A stretch of DNA of 64,000 nt. It comes from Salipaludibacillus neizhouensis (lineage in GTDB: Bacteria; Bacillota; Bacilli; Bacillales; Salisediminibacteriaceae). The position numbers were made by a program, and so were the translations under genes. Within the stretch, counting starts at the first letter, position 1, and the number at the start of each line of letters is the position of its first letter. The stretch lies in assembly GCF_002886185.1 (NCBI RefSeq), contig NZ_KZ614146.1, positions 2,825,924-2,889,923 of the forward strand. Direction: 5' to 3'. Positions 18,553-27,929 of this stretch are shown here, piece by piece. The notes beneath the pieces are model-generated. The model had not been told where the DNA came from, ran no database searches, and was given only the letters and a program-made list of their open reading frames with translations.

Positions 18553-18711
18553 AGAAGAAAAACGGCTTAGCCGTCTTTTATTAAATACAGCGTCAGCTTC
18601 CACCGCCCCGAGTAGCACCTACGTAATGGGTGAAGGTGCTACTCGAAAGGAGGGTGGGTTTCCCTTGATACGTGCGGTGTGAAGGTAGCTGCCCATTTTA
18701 TAAATTATTAT
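18553..18711 (+). repeat. Repeat A, copy A4 (159 bp)
   Basis: Long form. The stem has CACCGC / GCGGTG where A1 has CGCCGC / GCGGCG, a compensated base pair. Inner hairpins are GAGTAGCACCTAC / AGGTGCTACTC and AAGGG / CCCTT. Ends are AGAAGAA / TTATTAT. Confidence 0.88.
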
Positions 18712-18737
18712 CTCTCAAAAAACGTCCTGTGGGATCT

Positions 18738-19205
18738 TCAGTTACTTTTTTTCCGATGCGTTACCATCCGATCATTTGGATCTAAAAACAATTCAAATGG
18801 TGGGTTTTTCACTAAATAATTTTTCAATTTAAAATAACTGATCGTTCTTGTTTTATCTCCTTGAACAATTGGTTCTTCTCCAGTTTCCAGAAAATATTGA
18901 TCACAGGCGATCTGACAATGATCAATGTGTTTCGGATAATCTGGATCTTCAAAAACTTCGAAGGTCTCCTTTGACATATAAAAGGGTTTATTTGGTTTAC
19001 CGCCTAAATATGAATGTAAAAGTTCAAAATCTATTTCATGTGTATCTAATACGATACTGCGTAGGGAAATTCCATTGTCTAAATTAAGGGCAAATTCATT
19101 CACTGCAGTTCGAACTTCCTCTATTGTAGCTTCGATCTCCTTTACTACTTCTTCTTCTTCCTCTTCTTTCTTTTTATTCTCTTTGCGAGCTTTTCTAAAG
19201 AACAC
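18738..19205 (-). CDS. DUF3939-like conserved protein
   Basis: A 155-residue soluble protein. It starts with a basic then strongly acidic stretch (KKKEEEEEE, about residues 12-22), followed by an alpha-beta region with LDTHEIDFELLHSYLGGKPN, KPFYMSKETFEVFED and a C-terminal VTHRKK. The wording resembles the Bacillaceae DUF3939 family as I remember it; the function is unknown. The GTG at 19205 has AAGGAG 8 nt upstream. An upstream GTG (19232) has no ribosome site. It may share a transcript with ntdP, with repeats in between. Confidence 0.65.
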   Translation of the reverse strand: MFFRKARKENKKKEEEEEEVVKEIEATIEEVRTAVNEFALNLDNGISLRSIVLDTHEIDFELLHSYLGGKPNKPFYMSKETFEVFEDPDYPKHIDHCQIACDQYFLETGEEPIVQGDKTRTISYFKLKNYLVKNPPFELFLDPNDRMVTHRKKSN

Positions 19206-19329
19206 ATTTACCACTCCTTGAAATATGAGCACTAAATTACAATGGAAACTATCTGTGTCACATCAACATATTAAGCCTCAGCATACTCTCTCCCTCTCAT
19301 TATACTATTGTTTTGCTAATTTTAAAACG

Positions 19330-19370
19330 ATGGTAATAACTGGGGGGACTGTCCCCCCAGTTATTACCAT
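19330..19370. repeat. 41-nt near-perfect palindrome (GGGGGGAC core)
   Basis: A 20-bp stem with only one unpaired centre base: half site ATGGTAATAACTGGGGGGAC, then T, then the exact complement. It has no T run of its own on the plus strand. It looks like a REP-type or IS200-related palindrome rather than an ordinary terminator. Confidence 0.7.
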
Positions 19371-19404
19371 AAAAAAGCCCTTTCCTGTAATTAAGGAAAG
19401 GGCC
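19369..19404 (-). terminator. sspE terminator
   Basis: On the minus strand GCCCTTTCC / GGAAAGGGC stem, then TTTTTT, about 60 nt after the sspE stop. Confidence 0.85.
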
Positions 19405-19466
19405 GTGAGACATGACAACATTACATTCTTACTCTTTAAAATTTGAGAAAAGAGAGAATGTTATTA

Positions 19467-19667
19467 TTATTGTTGCTGTTGTCCTTTAGAAGAAGCTTGC
19501 TGCTTACGCTGGTTAGATTGCTGATTTTGACGTCTAACCTCTTGCGCGTCTGTTTCACTTGCAAACTCAGTTTTTTGTCCTTGGTTTTGTGCAGATTGTT
19601 GATTTTGGCGCTTCACTTCTTGCGGATTAGTTTTAGAAGCGTTTTGGTTCTGTTGATTGTTAGCCAT
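19467..19667 (-). CDS. sspE: Gamma-type small acid-soluble spore protein
   Basis: A 66-residue, Gln/Asn-rich protein with the two-repeat layout of SspE (KTNPQEVKRQNQQS and ETDAQEVRRQNQQS) and a TEFASET germination-protease cleavage site. It is an amino-acid store in the spore core, not a DNA binder. The ATG at 19667 follows GGAGGTG. An upstream in-frame GTG overlaps the ribosome site. Expression should be by sigma-G in the forespore, though I see no clear sigma-G promoter. fabL ends only about 60 bp upstream. Confidence 0.93.
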   Translation of the reverse strand: MANNQQNQNASKTNPQEVKRQNQQSAQNQGQKTEFASETDAQEVRRQNQQSNQRKQQASSKGQQQQ

Positions 19668-19729
19668 GTGTATCACCTCCACAAAAGTTAATATAACCAG
19701 AGGAGAAACATCTTATCCAAAAAAAATTA

Positions 19730-20539
<810 letters not shown>

Positions 20540-20623
20540 CTACTATCATAATCGCAAAAATTAATGTTGATATTTTGCTTGTTCCTAATATCGTATGATA
20601 CCACAAAAAGGAGAGGATCGCTT

Positions 20624-20848
20624 ATGTACGTTGGCAGAGATATGACTGAGCTTTCAACAATGTCTAAAACAAATTGGACAGAAAAAGAACTAGCTTATTT
20701 TCACCAGCTCTTTCAACAGATCACACCTTATGCTAATGCAGAGGGTGTCGTTATTCATCGCGAAATCATCGAAGAAATTGTTAACCGAGGCGGACTGCCT
20801 AAAATGGAGGGAGATTGGACAAGTGGCACTCGAATTCAAATTGATTAA
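20624..20848 (+). CDS. Small conserved Bacillaceae protein, unknown function
   Basis: A 74-residue soluble protein, MYVGRDMTELSTMSKTNW at the start, with a central helix (EKELAYFHQLFQQITPY) and a Gly-rich end. I recognise the type from Bacillus genomes but cannot assign a function. The ATG follows AAAAGGAGAGG. It converges on the chromate-transporter operon and has no obvious terminator in the 14-bp gap. Confidence 0.7.
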   Translation: MYVGRDMTELSTMSKTNWTEKELAYFHQLFQQITPYANAEGVVIHREIIEEIVNRGGLPKMEGDWTSGTRIQID

Positions 20849-20862
20849 TATCCACCAAACGA

Positions 20863-21393
20863 TCATCTCAGAAAAATCGCTCCATAAATGAGAGAACCTA
20901 AAATAACCAATGCAGGATGAACCTTTCGTTTTTCCATTAAAAAGTAACTAACAATTACAATAAATCCAGTTTGCAGCCAGCCGCTGTCCAAATAGGATGT
21001 TTCTACAAATCGCACTGTCATTGCCCCTAAAAGTACAGCAATTGTTGGTCTAACTATGGTCGATAATTGCTTAACTTTAGGTGATTTTTTAAAACTTTGT
21101 AAAACACTAAGAAGAATAATCATCAGAATTAAAGAGGGTGCTATCGTTGCAAATAATCCAATAGTGGCCCCTAAAATACCTGCTTGCTCAAAACCAATGT
21201 ACCCTGCCATTTTTGTAGCAATCGGACCCGGCAATGCATTACCTAATGCCAAAACCTCTCCGAACTCTTCAATACTCATCCAACCGTAGCGATGAACTAT
21301 CTCATATTCAATAAGTGGGATCGTTGCGGGTCCTCCCCCGTATCCAACAATTCCAGGAATAAAAAATGCCAAGAAAATCTCCCAGTAAATCAT
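20863..21393 (-). CDS. Chromate transporter family half-protein (second)
   Basis: A 176-residue CHR-family membrane protein, one half of a two-gene pair. It keeps the signature GYGGGPATIPLIE and the LGNALPGPIATKMAGYIG segment, with about five to six helices. Its start overlaps the stop of the preceding half by 4 bp (ATGA), so the two are translationally coupled and probably form a heterodimer, like YwrA/YwrB in B. subtilis. Whether the natural substrate is chromate or another anion is unknown. Confidence 0.88.
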   Translation of the reverse strand: MIYWEIFLAFFIPGIVGYGGGPATIPLIEYEIVHRYGWMSIEEFGEVLALGNALPGPIATKMAGYIGFEQAGILGATIGLFATIAPSLILMIILLSVLQSFKKSPKVKQLSTIVRPTIAVLLGAMTVRFVETSYLDSGWLQTGFIVIVSYFLMEKRKVHPALVILGSLIYGAIFLR

Positions 21394-21956
21394 TCTTTTT
21401 CACCAGCCTCTTTAGATAAGCTGCGTGAGAATGGATTTACTAAAACGATAATAATTAACAACCCGATAATAATTGCTGGATGAATCCCCGCTAACTCAAT
21501 CAACACAATAGAAATAATAATTAAAAAAATAGCTTTAAGCCAACCGAGATCATTCTTTGATTTTTCAATAAATCCCCATGTTAAAACACCTAGCATAACA
21601 GCTACTACAGGTAACACACCTTTTGTCATTCCCTGAACCCATTCGTACTCCCGAAAGGAAGCAAGTGAGGTTAACAAAATAATCATTAGAATGACTGTTG
21701 GAATAACCGAAGCAACAATTGCATTTATCATCCCTAATATTCCGCCGACACGATACCCTATATACCCGGCAAGTTTTGTTGCGATAGGACCTGGCAATGT
21801 ATTTCCGATTGCCAGGGTATCTGAGAATTCTTCTTCATCCATCCACTTATAGATATCAACTGCTTCTTTTTGAATAAGAGGAATAGATGCAGGTCCTCCT
21901 CCATATCCAAGAATTCCAACACGGAAGAATGCCATAAATATATTTGATTGATTCAT
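21390..21956 (-). CDS. Chromate transporter family half-protein (first)
   Basis: A 188-residue CHR-family protein, paralogous to the next gene: GYGGGPASIPLIQ and IGNTLPGPIATKLAGYIGY. The ATG at 21956 follows AAGGGG, 13 bp after the GGT stop. The long N-terminal frame upstream overlaps the GGT gene and is not used. The order GGT - CHR - CHR repeats the content of the B. subtilis ywrD/ywrA/ywrB region. Confidence 0.88.
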   Translation of the reverse strand: MNQSNIFMAFFRVGILGYGGGPASIPLIQKEAVDIYKWMDEEEFSDTLAIGNTLPGPIATKLAGYIGYRVGGILGMINAIVASVIPTVILMIILLTSLASFREYEWVQGMTKGVLPVVAVMLGVLTWGFIEKSKNDLGWLKAIFLIIISIVLIELAGIHPAIIIGLLIIIVLVNPFSRSLSKEAGEKE

Positions 21957-21969
21957 TTTTTCATTCCCC

Positions 21970-23583
21970 TTAGTAAACGGCAATGGCGCCATCTGTACGA
22001 GATTCTGTTCCACCAGCCAATACACCAGTAAAGGGATCTCTCCAAATGATTTGACCACGTCCAAAGCTACCCGACATATGTGTTAATTGAATATCATGCC
22101 CTTTAGCTGACAGGGCTTGAGCAATGAAGTTTGGAACACTATGCTCTAATAATACTTGTTTATCTTTCATCCACTGCCATCTAGGAGCATCTAATGCAGC
22201 TTGAGGATTCAGTCCAAAATCAATCGTATTCATGACTACTTGTAAATGTCCTTGGGGTTGCATAAACCCACCCATTACACCAAACGGTCCAATTGCTTCT
22301 TTCCCTTTCGTTAAAAACCCGGGAATAATCGTATGGTAGGTCCGCTTGCCAGGTTCAAGTGCATTATCATGCTCGGGATCAAGACTAAAATTATGTCCGC
22401 GATTTTGTAGAGAAATACCTGTTCCCGGAACAACTAATCCTGAACCAAAACCCATATAGTTGCTTTGTATGAATGAAACCATATTACCGTCTCCATCAGC
22501 AGTTGATAAGTAAACAGTACCACCAGCATCCGGTTCTCCTGCCTCAGGTGTTAGCGCTTCTTCTGCAATTAAATGACGACGTTTTTCTCCGTAGGCTTCA
22601 CTTAACATATTTTCTACGCTTTGACTCATACTGCCTTTTTCGGTAATGTATTTTTCCCCGTCAGCAAATGCCAGCTTTATTGCTTCAATTTGTTTATGGT
22701 ATGTATTAACATCTTCGCGAGCATTAAACTCATCGTTCTTTAGCATATTTAATGCCATGAGTGCGACTATTCCTTGACCATTCGGCGGTATTTCCCAAAC
22801 GTCATAACCTTTGTAATTCACGGAAATAGGATCGACCCATTCCGGTCGGAAGGCTCCTAGGTCCTCTTTTCGAATAAAGCCACCAAACTTTTTGGAAAAC
22901 TCATCTATTTTATCTGCTAGCTCACCGCGATAAAAAACTTCCCCTTTTGTTTCACCTATTAGTTCCAAAGTTCGGGCATGCCCCTCTGACTTCCACAACT
23001 CTCCAGCTTTAGGTATCCTGCCATCTGGTGCAAACGTGTCAAACCAGCCTTGAAACTCCTCACCTTTCAAAACTTTCCGGAAATTTTCCACACCTTTTTC
23101 CCAATTATAAGCAAGTGTTGGACTTAACGGGAATCCATTACGGGCATAGTTTATTGCCGGTTCCAATACTTCTATTATAGGAAGTTTCCCAAGCTTTTCA
23201 GAAAGCTCGACCCAAGCTGAAGGAGCACCCGGTACCGTCACAGGTGTTAAACCAAACTTGGGAATTTCATTGATTCCTGCTTTTTTTAACTTTTCAATAG
23301 AAATACCTTGGGGGGCCGGACCACTCGCGTTCAATCCATGAAGCTTATTTTTTGTCCAAACTAACGCAAAGGCATCTCCTCCTATACCGTTAGAAGTTGG
23401 TTCAACAACAGTAAGACAAGCTGCTGTTGCAATTGCAGCGTCAATAGCATTGCCACCCTTTTTTATCATATCTAATCCCGCTTGGCTTGCTAAAGGTTGA
23501 GAAGTTGCAACCATGCCATTATGTCCGTATGTAACCGTACGCCTAGATGAATAAGGGTATTGATTCGCACTTGAATTTTTCAT
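21970..23583 (-). CDS. ywrD: Gamma-glutamyltransferase-like protein (YwrD type)
   Basis: A 537-residue Ntn-hydrolase of the gamma-glutamyltransferase family. No signal peptide is seen, so it is probably cytoplasmic, unlike secreted Ggt. The self-cleavage and nucleophile Thr is expected in DAGGTVYLSTADGDGN (about residue 352). Other family points are GGNAIDAAIA, NGIGGDAF, PPNGQG and the C-terminal GGTESRTDGAIAVY. It leads an operon with two chromate-type transporter halves. Its linkage to them suggests a shared role in a glutathione- or thiol-like conjugate or anion, but that is a guess. Confidence 0.88.
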   Translation of the reverse strand: MKNSSANQYPYSSRRTVTYGHNGMVATSQPLASQAGLDMIKKGGNAIDAAIATAACLTVVEPTSNGIGGDAFALVWTKNKLHGLNASGPAPQGISIEKLKKAGINEIPKFGLTPVTVPGAPSAWVELSEKLGKLPIIEVLEPAINYARNGFPLSPTLAYNWEKGVENFRKVLKGEEFQGWFDTFAPDGRIPKAGELWKSEGHARTLELIGETKGEVFYRGELADKIDEFSKKFGGFIRKEDLGAFRPEWVDPISVNYKGYDVWEIPPNGQGIVALMALNMLKNDEFNAREDVNTYHKQIEAIKLAFADGEKYITEKGSMSQSVENMLSEAYGEKRRHLIAEEALTPEAGEPDAGGTVYLSTADGDGNMVSFIQSNYMGFGSGLVVPGTGISLQNRGHNFSLDPEHDNALEPGKRTYHTIIPGFLTKGKEAIGPFGVMGGFMQPQGHLQVVMNTIDFGLNPQAALDAPRWQWMKDKQVLLEHSVPNFIAQALSAKGHDIQLTHMSGSFGRGQIIWRDPFTGVLAGGTESRTDGAIAVY

Positions 23584-23709
23584 AGTAGATCCCCCTTGAA
23601 ATAGTAATCATTATCTTAGCATATTTCCAGTTAGGCATAGTTGTACCTTGAGAGGTTTCGTTACATTATCTCTGGTTTAGGCGTTGGATATTACCTTCAT
23701 TGTTTGTCA

Positions 23710-24468
23710 TCAGAAATTAGACTTTGATTGACCACCATCAACGTTAAGTGTGGCTCCAACAACCCAACGAGCTTGTTCAGAGGCAAGAAACACAACGACA
23801 TTAGCAATTTCCTCTACTGTTCCAAAACGTCCGGCAGGGATATTCTCTTCTACGAACCTTTCCATTTTTTCTGGATCCTCTTCGATTCGTTTTTGCCAAT
23901 TACCGGTAGGATGTAAAATTGACCCTGGCGCTACTCCATTTACCCGTATACCGTCTTTTACTAGTTCATCAGCCAATGATTTTGTGAAACTTATCATTGC
24001 TGCTTTTGCTCCGTTATACGTTGGTTTGCCACCAGATTCACGACCAAATATCGATGAAATATTAATAATCGATCCATTTGTTTTTTCCTTCATAAACGGA
24101 ATAGCCAACTTACTGAAGTGCACAGCCGAAAAGTAATTAAGTTGCATCGCATTCTCGAATAAGTCCATAGATGTCTCCGTCGTTGAAGAGCCGCTAGAAC
24201 CCCCAACATTGTTTACTAAAATATCTATCCGCCCAAAAGCTTGAATGAATGCTTGAAAAACACCATCCCTTTCTGCTTCATTTGATAGATCTCCCTGAAA
24301 AATTTCTACGTCGGGTAAGTCTTTTTTGACTTGTTCTAAGCCCTCTTCCCCTCTAGCAACAATGCCTACTTTCGCACCCTCACCTAAAAAAGCTTCTGCA
24401 ATTCCTTTGCCAATTCCTTTTGATCCACCTGTTACTAGTACAATTTTTCCTTCAAGCTGTAAATCCAT
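23710..24468 (-). CDS. Short-chain dehydrogenase/reductase
   Basis: A 252-residue classical SDR: TGGSKGIG cofactor loop, NNVGG, catalytic Ser (NISSIFG) and YNGAKAA (Y-x3-K), and VDGGQSKSNF at the end. The ATG at 24468 has AGGAGAGG upstream, inside the end of mutY. The mutY TAA and this ATG are separated by a single base, so translation is probably coupled. The substrate is unknown. Confidence 0.88.
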   Translation of the reverse strand: MDLQLEGKIVLVTGGSKGIGKGIAEAFLGEGAKVGIVARGEEGLEQVKKDLPDVEIFQGDLSNEAERDGVFQAFIQAFGRIDILVNNVGGSSGSSTTETSMDLFENAMQLNYFSAVHFSKLAIPFMKEKTNGSIINISSIFGRESGGKPTYNGAKAAMISFTKSLADELVKDGIRVNGVAPGSILHPTGNWQKRIEEDPEKMERFVEENIPAGRFGTVEEIANVVVFLASEQARWVVGATLNVDGGQSKSNF

Positions 24469-24469
24469 C

Positions 24470-25564
24470 TTATACCTCTCCTTTCGCAATTGTTCCTTCA
24501 ATTATCTTTTGATGAGAAACCGGGAATGGAAACCAATTTAATTCATCCACTGTAATAAATCTTTGACTATTTCGGGTATCAGTTTCATAAAGTTTTTCAT
24601 TATGTACTTTACTCACTCTTGCTTCATAAACATCAATTTCCCAAACGATATGAGAAAAAACATGTTTTACTTTTTGAGTAACATGTACTTCTGACCCTTC
24701 AAGTTCAATACCTATTTTTTCAATGTGAGAAAATATATCCGTATGATCCCTTGTTGCTGCTTCAATATTAGGGAACTGCCAAAGTTTTGCTAAAAGTCCT
24801 GTATCCGGTCTTCTTTCAATAAGTACTCTGCCTTCCTTATCCTTTAGCACAAGGGCTTTCATATTAAGTTTTTTTGGAGCTTTTTTCTTTGCTTTAACCG
24901 GAAGGAGGTCCTGAACACCTTCTTCCTTTGCAGAGCAATGATTTTGAACTGGACAAATTAAACAAGCAGGATTACGAGGTGTACAGATCATCGCTCCAAG
25001 CTCCATCAATGCCTGATTAAAATCAGATGCTCTATCCGTGGAAATAATCTCCCGCACGATGGCTTCAAATTTTTTCCTCGTCGTTGATTTTGCAATATCA
25101 TCGTAGATCGTATTAATTCGTGCCAGTACTCTCATCACATTTCCGTCCACAGCCGGAGCAGGTATGTTATACGCGATAGACAATATTGCTCCTGCTGTGT
25201 ATGGACCTACGCCTTTTAACGTACTAATATCTTCTTCTGAATTCGGAACAATACCACCGTAACTCTCTTTCACTTCTTTCACTGCCTGATGAAGGTTTCG
25301 CGCACGAGAATAGTATCCTAATCCTTCCCAAGCCTTTAGTACTGTTTCTTCCTCTGCACCTGCTAACTTTTCAACACTTGGAAATAAGCTCATGAAACGT
25401 TCATAATATGGAATAACTGTATCCACTTTTGTCTGTTGTAACATTATCTCCGAAACCCAGATTTTATAAGGGTCACGTTCACGTCGCCATGGCAGATCAC
25501 GTTTATTAATATCATACCATTCTAATAAATCTCCTTGAAATACCGTTTTATTTATATCAACCAT
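24470..25564 (-). CDS. mutY: A/G-specific adenine glycosylase
   Basis: A 364-residue base-excision repair enzyme that removes adenine opposite 8-oxoguanine. Seen: the EIMLQQTKVDTVIPYY region with the catalytic Glu, the helix-hairpin-helix LKGVGPYTAGAILSIAY, catalytic Asp in PAVDGNV, and the iron-sulfur motif C-x6-C-x2-C-x5-C (CTPRNPACLICPVQNHC). A NUDIX-like C-terminal domain (about 225-360) recognises 8-oxoG. The ATG at 25564 follows AAAAGGAG. The adjacent yfhP is divergent, as in B. subtilis (yfhQ/yfhP). Confidence 0.95.
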   Translation of the reverse strand: MVDINKTVFQGDLLEWYDINKRDLPWRRERDPYKIWVSEIMLQQTKVDTVIPYYERFMSLFPSVEKLAGAEEETVLKAWEGLGYYSRARNLHQAVKEVKESYGGIVPNSEEDISTLKGVGPYTAGAILSIAYNIPAPAVDGNVMRVLARINTIYDDIAKSTTRKKFEAIVREIISTDRASDFNQALMELGAMICTPRNPACLICPVQNHCSAKEEGVQDLLPVKAKKKAPKKLNMKALVLKDKEGRVLIERRPDTGLLAKLWQFPNIEAATRDHTDIFSHIEKIGIELEGSEVHVTQKVKHVFSHIVWEIDVYEARVSKVHNEKLYETDTRNSQRFITVDELNWFPFPVSHQKIIEGTIAKGEV

Positions 25565-25695
25565 TATATTCTCCTTTTCAAAACTCATTAAAATGGGTAT
25601 AAATATGAAGACGGCCTTAATTTGATTAAGTCCTAACCCACATGATAAAATTGTGTACCTTATTCATTATACATTATTGCCTAGGAGGGAAGCAC

Positions 25696-26676
25696 ATGGA
25701 CACAGGAACCCACGTTGTTATGGGAATTGCCATCGGTGGTTTGGCAACACTTGATCCTGTCGTTGCCGGAAATCCCGAAATGACACAAGCCGTGATGATT
25801 GGTGCCTTAATTGGATCTCAAGCTCCGGATTTTGATACCGTTCTGAAGCTTAGAAATAATGCTACTTATATTCGAAACCATAGAGGCGTCACACATTCTA
25901 TCCCTGCATGGTTTATCTGGCCTACTTTAATAACTTTATTCTTATATTTACTCATGCCTAATTTAAATCTGTATCATTTATGGACCTGGACTTTTTTTGC
26001 AGTCTTTATCCACGTATTTGTTGATATTTTTAATGCTTATGGAACAAAAGCATTTTCTCCATTTTATCCTAAGTGGCTTGCACTCGGAGTAATAAATATT
26101 TTTGATCCTTTTATTTTCATTGCTCATATCGTAGCTATTACTTTATGGCGAATAGGACTAAATCCAGGTTGGACTTTTTTGACGATGTTTATCGTCATTG
26201 CCGCTTATTATTTCTGGAGAATTCACGAGCAGAGAAAAGTATATAAAACCTTGAAATCTATTCATCCCGAAGCAACGCATATTTTTACCTCGCCAACGTT
26301 TAGATGGAATTTATGGCACTGCGTTGTTCGGACAAAAGTTAAAATGTACGTAGCTGAATCTAGAAATGGAAAAATTAATTATTTCGAAACCTATCCATTC
26401 GAACCAATTCCAGAAGACATTGTAATTGATGCCGCAAAGAAAGATGCTAATTTATCAGCATTCCTATCTTTTTCGCCGGCTTACAGATGGGCTATTTCCA
26501 TCGAAGAACATGGCTATTCAGTGAAGTTTATCGATCTTCGTTATCGAAGCAAAGGTTATTACCCTTTTGTGGCAATTGTTCGTTTGGATGAAAACTTACA
26601 GGTCCTCAGCTCGTACACTGGATGGATCTACAACACCGACACGTTAAAAAGAAAATTAAGACCTTTGGAAACTTAA
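25696..26676 (+). CDS. yfhP: YfhP-like membrane metal-dependent hydrolase
   Basis: A 326-residue protein of the DUF457/YdjM membrane-bound hydrolase group. N-terminal MDTGTHVVMGIAIGG, then PDFDTVLK, HRGVTHSIPAW and HVFVDIFNAYG supply the His/Asp residues thought to bind metal. About four membrane helices lie within residues 1-175, followed by a soluble C-terminal domain (about 180-326). The ATG at 25696 has CTAGGAGGG upstream. In B. subtilis it neighbours mutY too. Confidence 0.88.
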   Translation: MDTGTHVVMGIAIGGLATLDPVVAGNPEMTQAVMIGALIGSQAPDFDTVLKLRNNATYIRNHRGVTHSIPAWFIWPTLITLFLYLLMPNLNLYHLWTWTFFAVFIHVFVDIFNAYGTKAFSPFYPKWLALGVINIFDPFIFIAHIVAITLWRIGLNPGWTFLTMFIVIAAYYFWRIHEQRKVYKTLKSIHPEATHIFTSPTFRWNLWHCVVRTKVKMYVAESRNGKINYFETYPFEPIPEDIVIDAAKKDANLSAFLSFSPAYRWAISIEEHGYSVKFIDLRYRSKGYYPFVAIVRLDENLQVLSSYTGWIYNTDTLKRKLRPLET

Positions 26677-26704
26677 TGGAGATTGTTAGCGTTTTTAGAA
26701 GATA

Positions 26705-26860
26705 GTAAAATAAGAGAACTTGAATTCGCTACAGGTGAACGCTTTCCGCGGGCAACGCTTCAGCCTCCTCGGGAAACCCGCCCTGCGGGGTCTTCAGCTG
26801 TTGCTTTTCCCGCCGGAGTCGCCACCTTTCTCTTCTACAAGCTTCTTCTTCATCAAAAAA
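26705..26860 (-). repeat. Repeat C, copy C4 (inverted, solitary)
   Basis: Minus-strand C module: the plus strand reads GAATTCGCT...CGCTTTCCGCGGGCAACGCTTCAGCCTCCTCGG, then CCCTGCGGGGTCTTCAG and GCCGGAGTCGCCACC. No B module is next to it. It follows yfhP. Confidence 0.85.
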
Positions 26861-26879
26861 ATTAAATGATTACCATTTT

Positions 26880-26921
26880 AAAAAAGTGATGCCCCCGACA
26901 ATTGGAGGTCATCACTTTTTT
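26880..26921. terminator. Bidirectional terminator yfhP / yfhJ
   Basis: AAAAAAGTGATG / CATCACTTTTTT stem with a GC-rich loop between convergent genes. It has a T run on either strand. Confidence 0.85.
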
Positions 26922-26929
26922 GGTTAACT

Positions 26930-27196
26930 TTAATGTAAAAACTTCTTTCGTTCAAACAACTCTTTGTATTTTGGTTTTTCTAAAAGAACCTCGTGAAGTC
27001 TTGAGCCATGATTATCAATCCATTGAATTAATAATCCTTCTGTCACTTCTTTCCCTTTATATTCTCTTCCTGATTTAGCATACGTTGTTTCAAAGTCTTC
27101 CCATAACAGTTCCACCCACGTTCTCGCATCGGAGTGTGAAAGGTGGTCATTTTGCTCTAGAAGTCGATTAGTAAGTCGGTCAAAATAATCTTGCAC
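26930..27196 (-). CDS. yfhJ: YfhJ-like WVELL protein
   Basis: An 88-residue soluble, helical protein carrying the WVELLWEDFE motif (about residues 27-36) that names the WVELL family. The start is a GTG (27196) behind AAAGGAGG; an ATG just upstream is out of frame. Function unknown. It belongs to the same small-gene cluster as in B. subtilis. Confidence 0.88.
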   Translation of the reverse strand: MQDYFDRLTNRLLEQNDHLSHSDARTWVELLWEDFETTYAKSGREYKGKEVTEGLLIQWIDNHGSRLHEVLLEKPKYKELFERKKFLH

Positions 27197-27369
27197 ATGA
27201 AAACCTCCTTTTAATTGATAAAACTAGACACTGACAGTAAAATCAATCCGGGAACACCAGATATGAAGCTTACAATTAGGCTTAAAATCATTTCAATAAA
27301 TTCTCAGGATGAAACCGCTTGTATTACGTAAATAATATCAATACCCCATCAACAAAGGAGTGTTTAACA

Positions 27370-27531
27370 ATGCGAAATAACAGCAGGCAGTTACCCAGTC
27401 GAATATCTCTTGATACCGAAAGACACGAAGCCGATGCTTTTGTCTCAAAACGGCCAGATGGATCTATTAAGGACCATCCTCAGGAGAGAATGGCAGCAGC
27501 TCCGGAAAAAGACGAACGAAACCATCGCTGA
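27370..27531 (+). CDS. sspK: SspK-like small acid-soluble spore protein
   Basis: A 53-residue hydrophilic protein. Its second half, ADAFVSKRPDGSIKDHPQERM, closely follows the SspK pattern (ASKRADGTINTHPQERM). The ATG at 27370 follows AAAGGAG. Minor SASPs of this class are forespore-specific. The N-terminus differs from B. subtilis SspK, so the symbol is a good but not certain match. Confidence 0.72.
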   Translation: MRNNSRQLPSRISLDTERHEADAFVSKRPDGSIKDHPQERMAAAPEKDERNHR

Positions 27532-27565
27532 ACTGAAATCTGAATGAAAACTGGAGGTTATTTTT

Positions 27566-27721
27566 ATGGGGAAACAAAATAACGGCAGTAAACCAGCTTA
27601 TCAGGATCCATTCCAGTCGCCTCGGGCAAATCCGAAGCGTTCTTTTCACCAAGTTAATGGTGAGACGAAACAGAGTCTTCACAATCAGATATTAGAAGTT
27701 CAAACGGGAAAACGGTGCTAA
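27566..27721 (+). CDS. YpzG-like small protein
   Basis: A 51-residue protein read from the ATG at 27566 with CTGGAGG upstream. The middle, QSPRANPKRSFHQVNGETKQ, resembles the YpzG family (PKHA.xQVNGxT). It sits 34 bp after the SspK-like gene, and a terminator follows, so the two probably form a small sporulation unit. The function is unknown. Confidence 0.65.
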   Translation: MGKQNNGSKPAYQDPFQSPRANPKRSFHQVNGETKQSLHNQILEVQTGKRC

Positions 27722-27734
27722 CACTCCTTTTAGA

Positions 27735-27767
27735 GAGGATGACTTTAAAGTCATCTTCTTTTTTTTA
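27735..27767 (+). terminator. Terminator of the SspK/YpzG unit
   Basis: GATGACTTtaAAGTCATC stem directly followed by TTCTTTTTTTT. Confidence 0.85.
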
Positions 27768-27770
27768 CAG

Positions 27771-27928
27771 ATAAGAATGTATAAGTTGACAGCTATCTTT
27801 ACGCCACGCGTGCCAAGGGAAACCCACATCCCTTAAGCGTAGCACCTACACGCAATACGTAGGTGCTACGCGGGGGTGGCTAAAAGATCACGCTGTATTT
27901 AATAAAAGACGCTACGCGTTTTTCTTTT
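27771..27928 (-). repeat. Repeat A, copy A5 (158 bp, minus strand)
   Basis: Long form in the minus direction, starting 1 bp after the yfhH stop (head first). Head hairpin ACGC-GTA-GCGT; one inner hairpin is GCGTAGCACCTAC / GTAGGTGCTACGC, where other copies have GAGTAGC / GCTACTC (paired change); AAGGG / CCCTT is kept. Ends ATAAGAA on the plus-strand left edge. Confidence 0.9.
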
Positions 27929-27929
27929 G

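Noticed and set aside
18439-18618. N-terminal extension of ntdP by 60 codons
   Set aside because: It translates repeat A4 and the C remnant; the GTG at 18438 has the ribosome site and the family's N-terminus.
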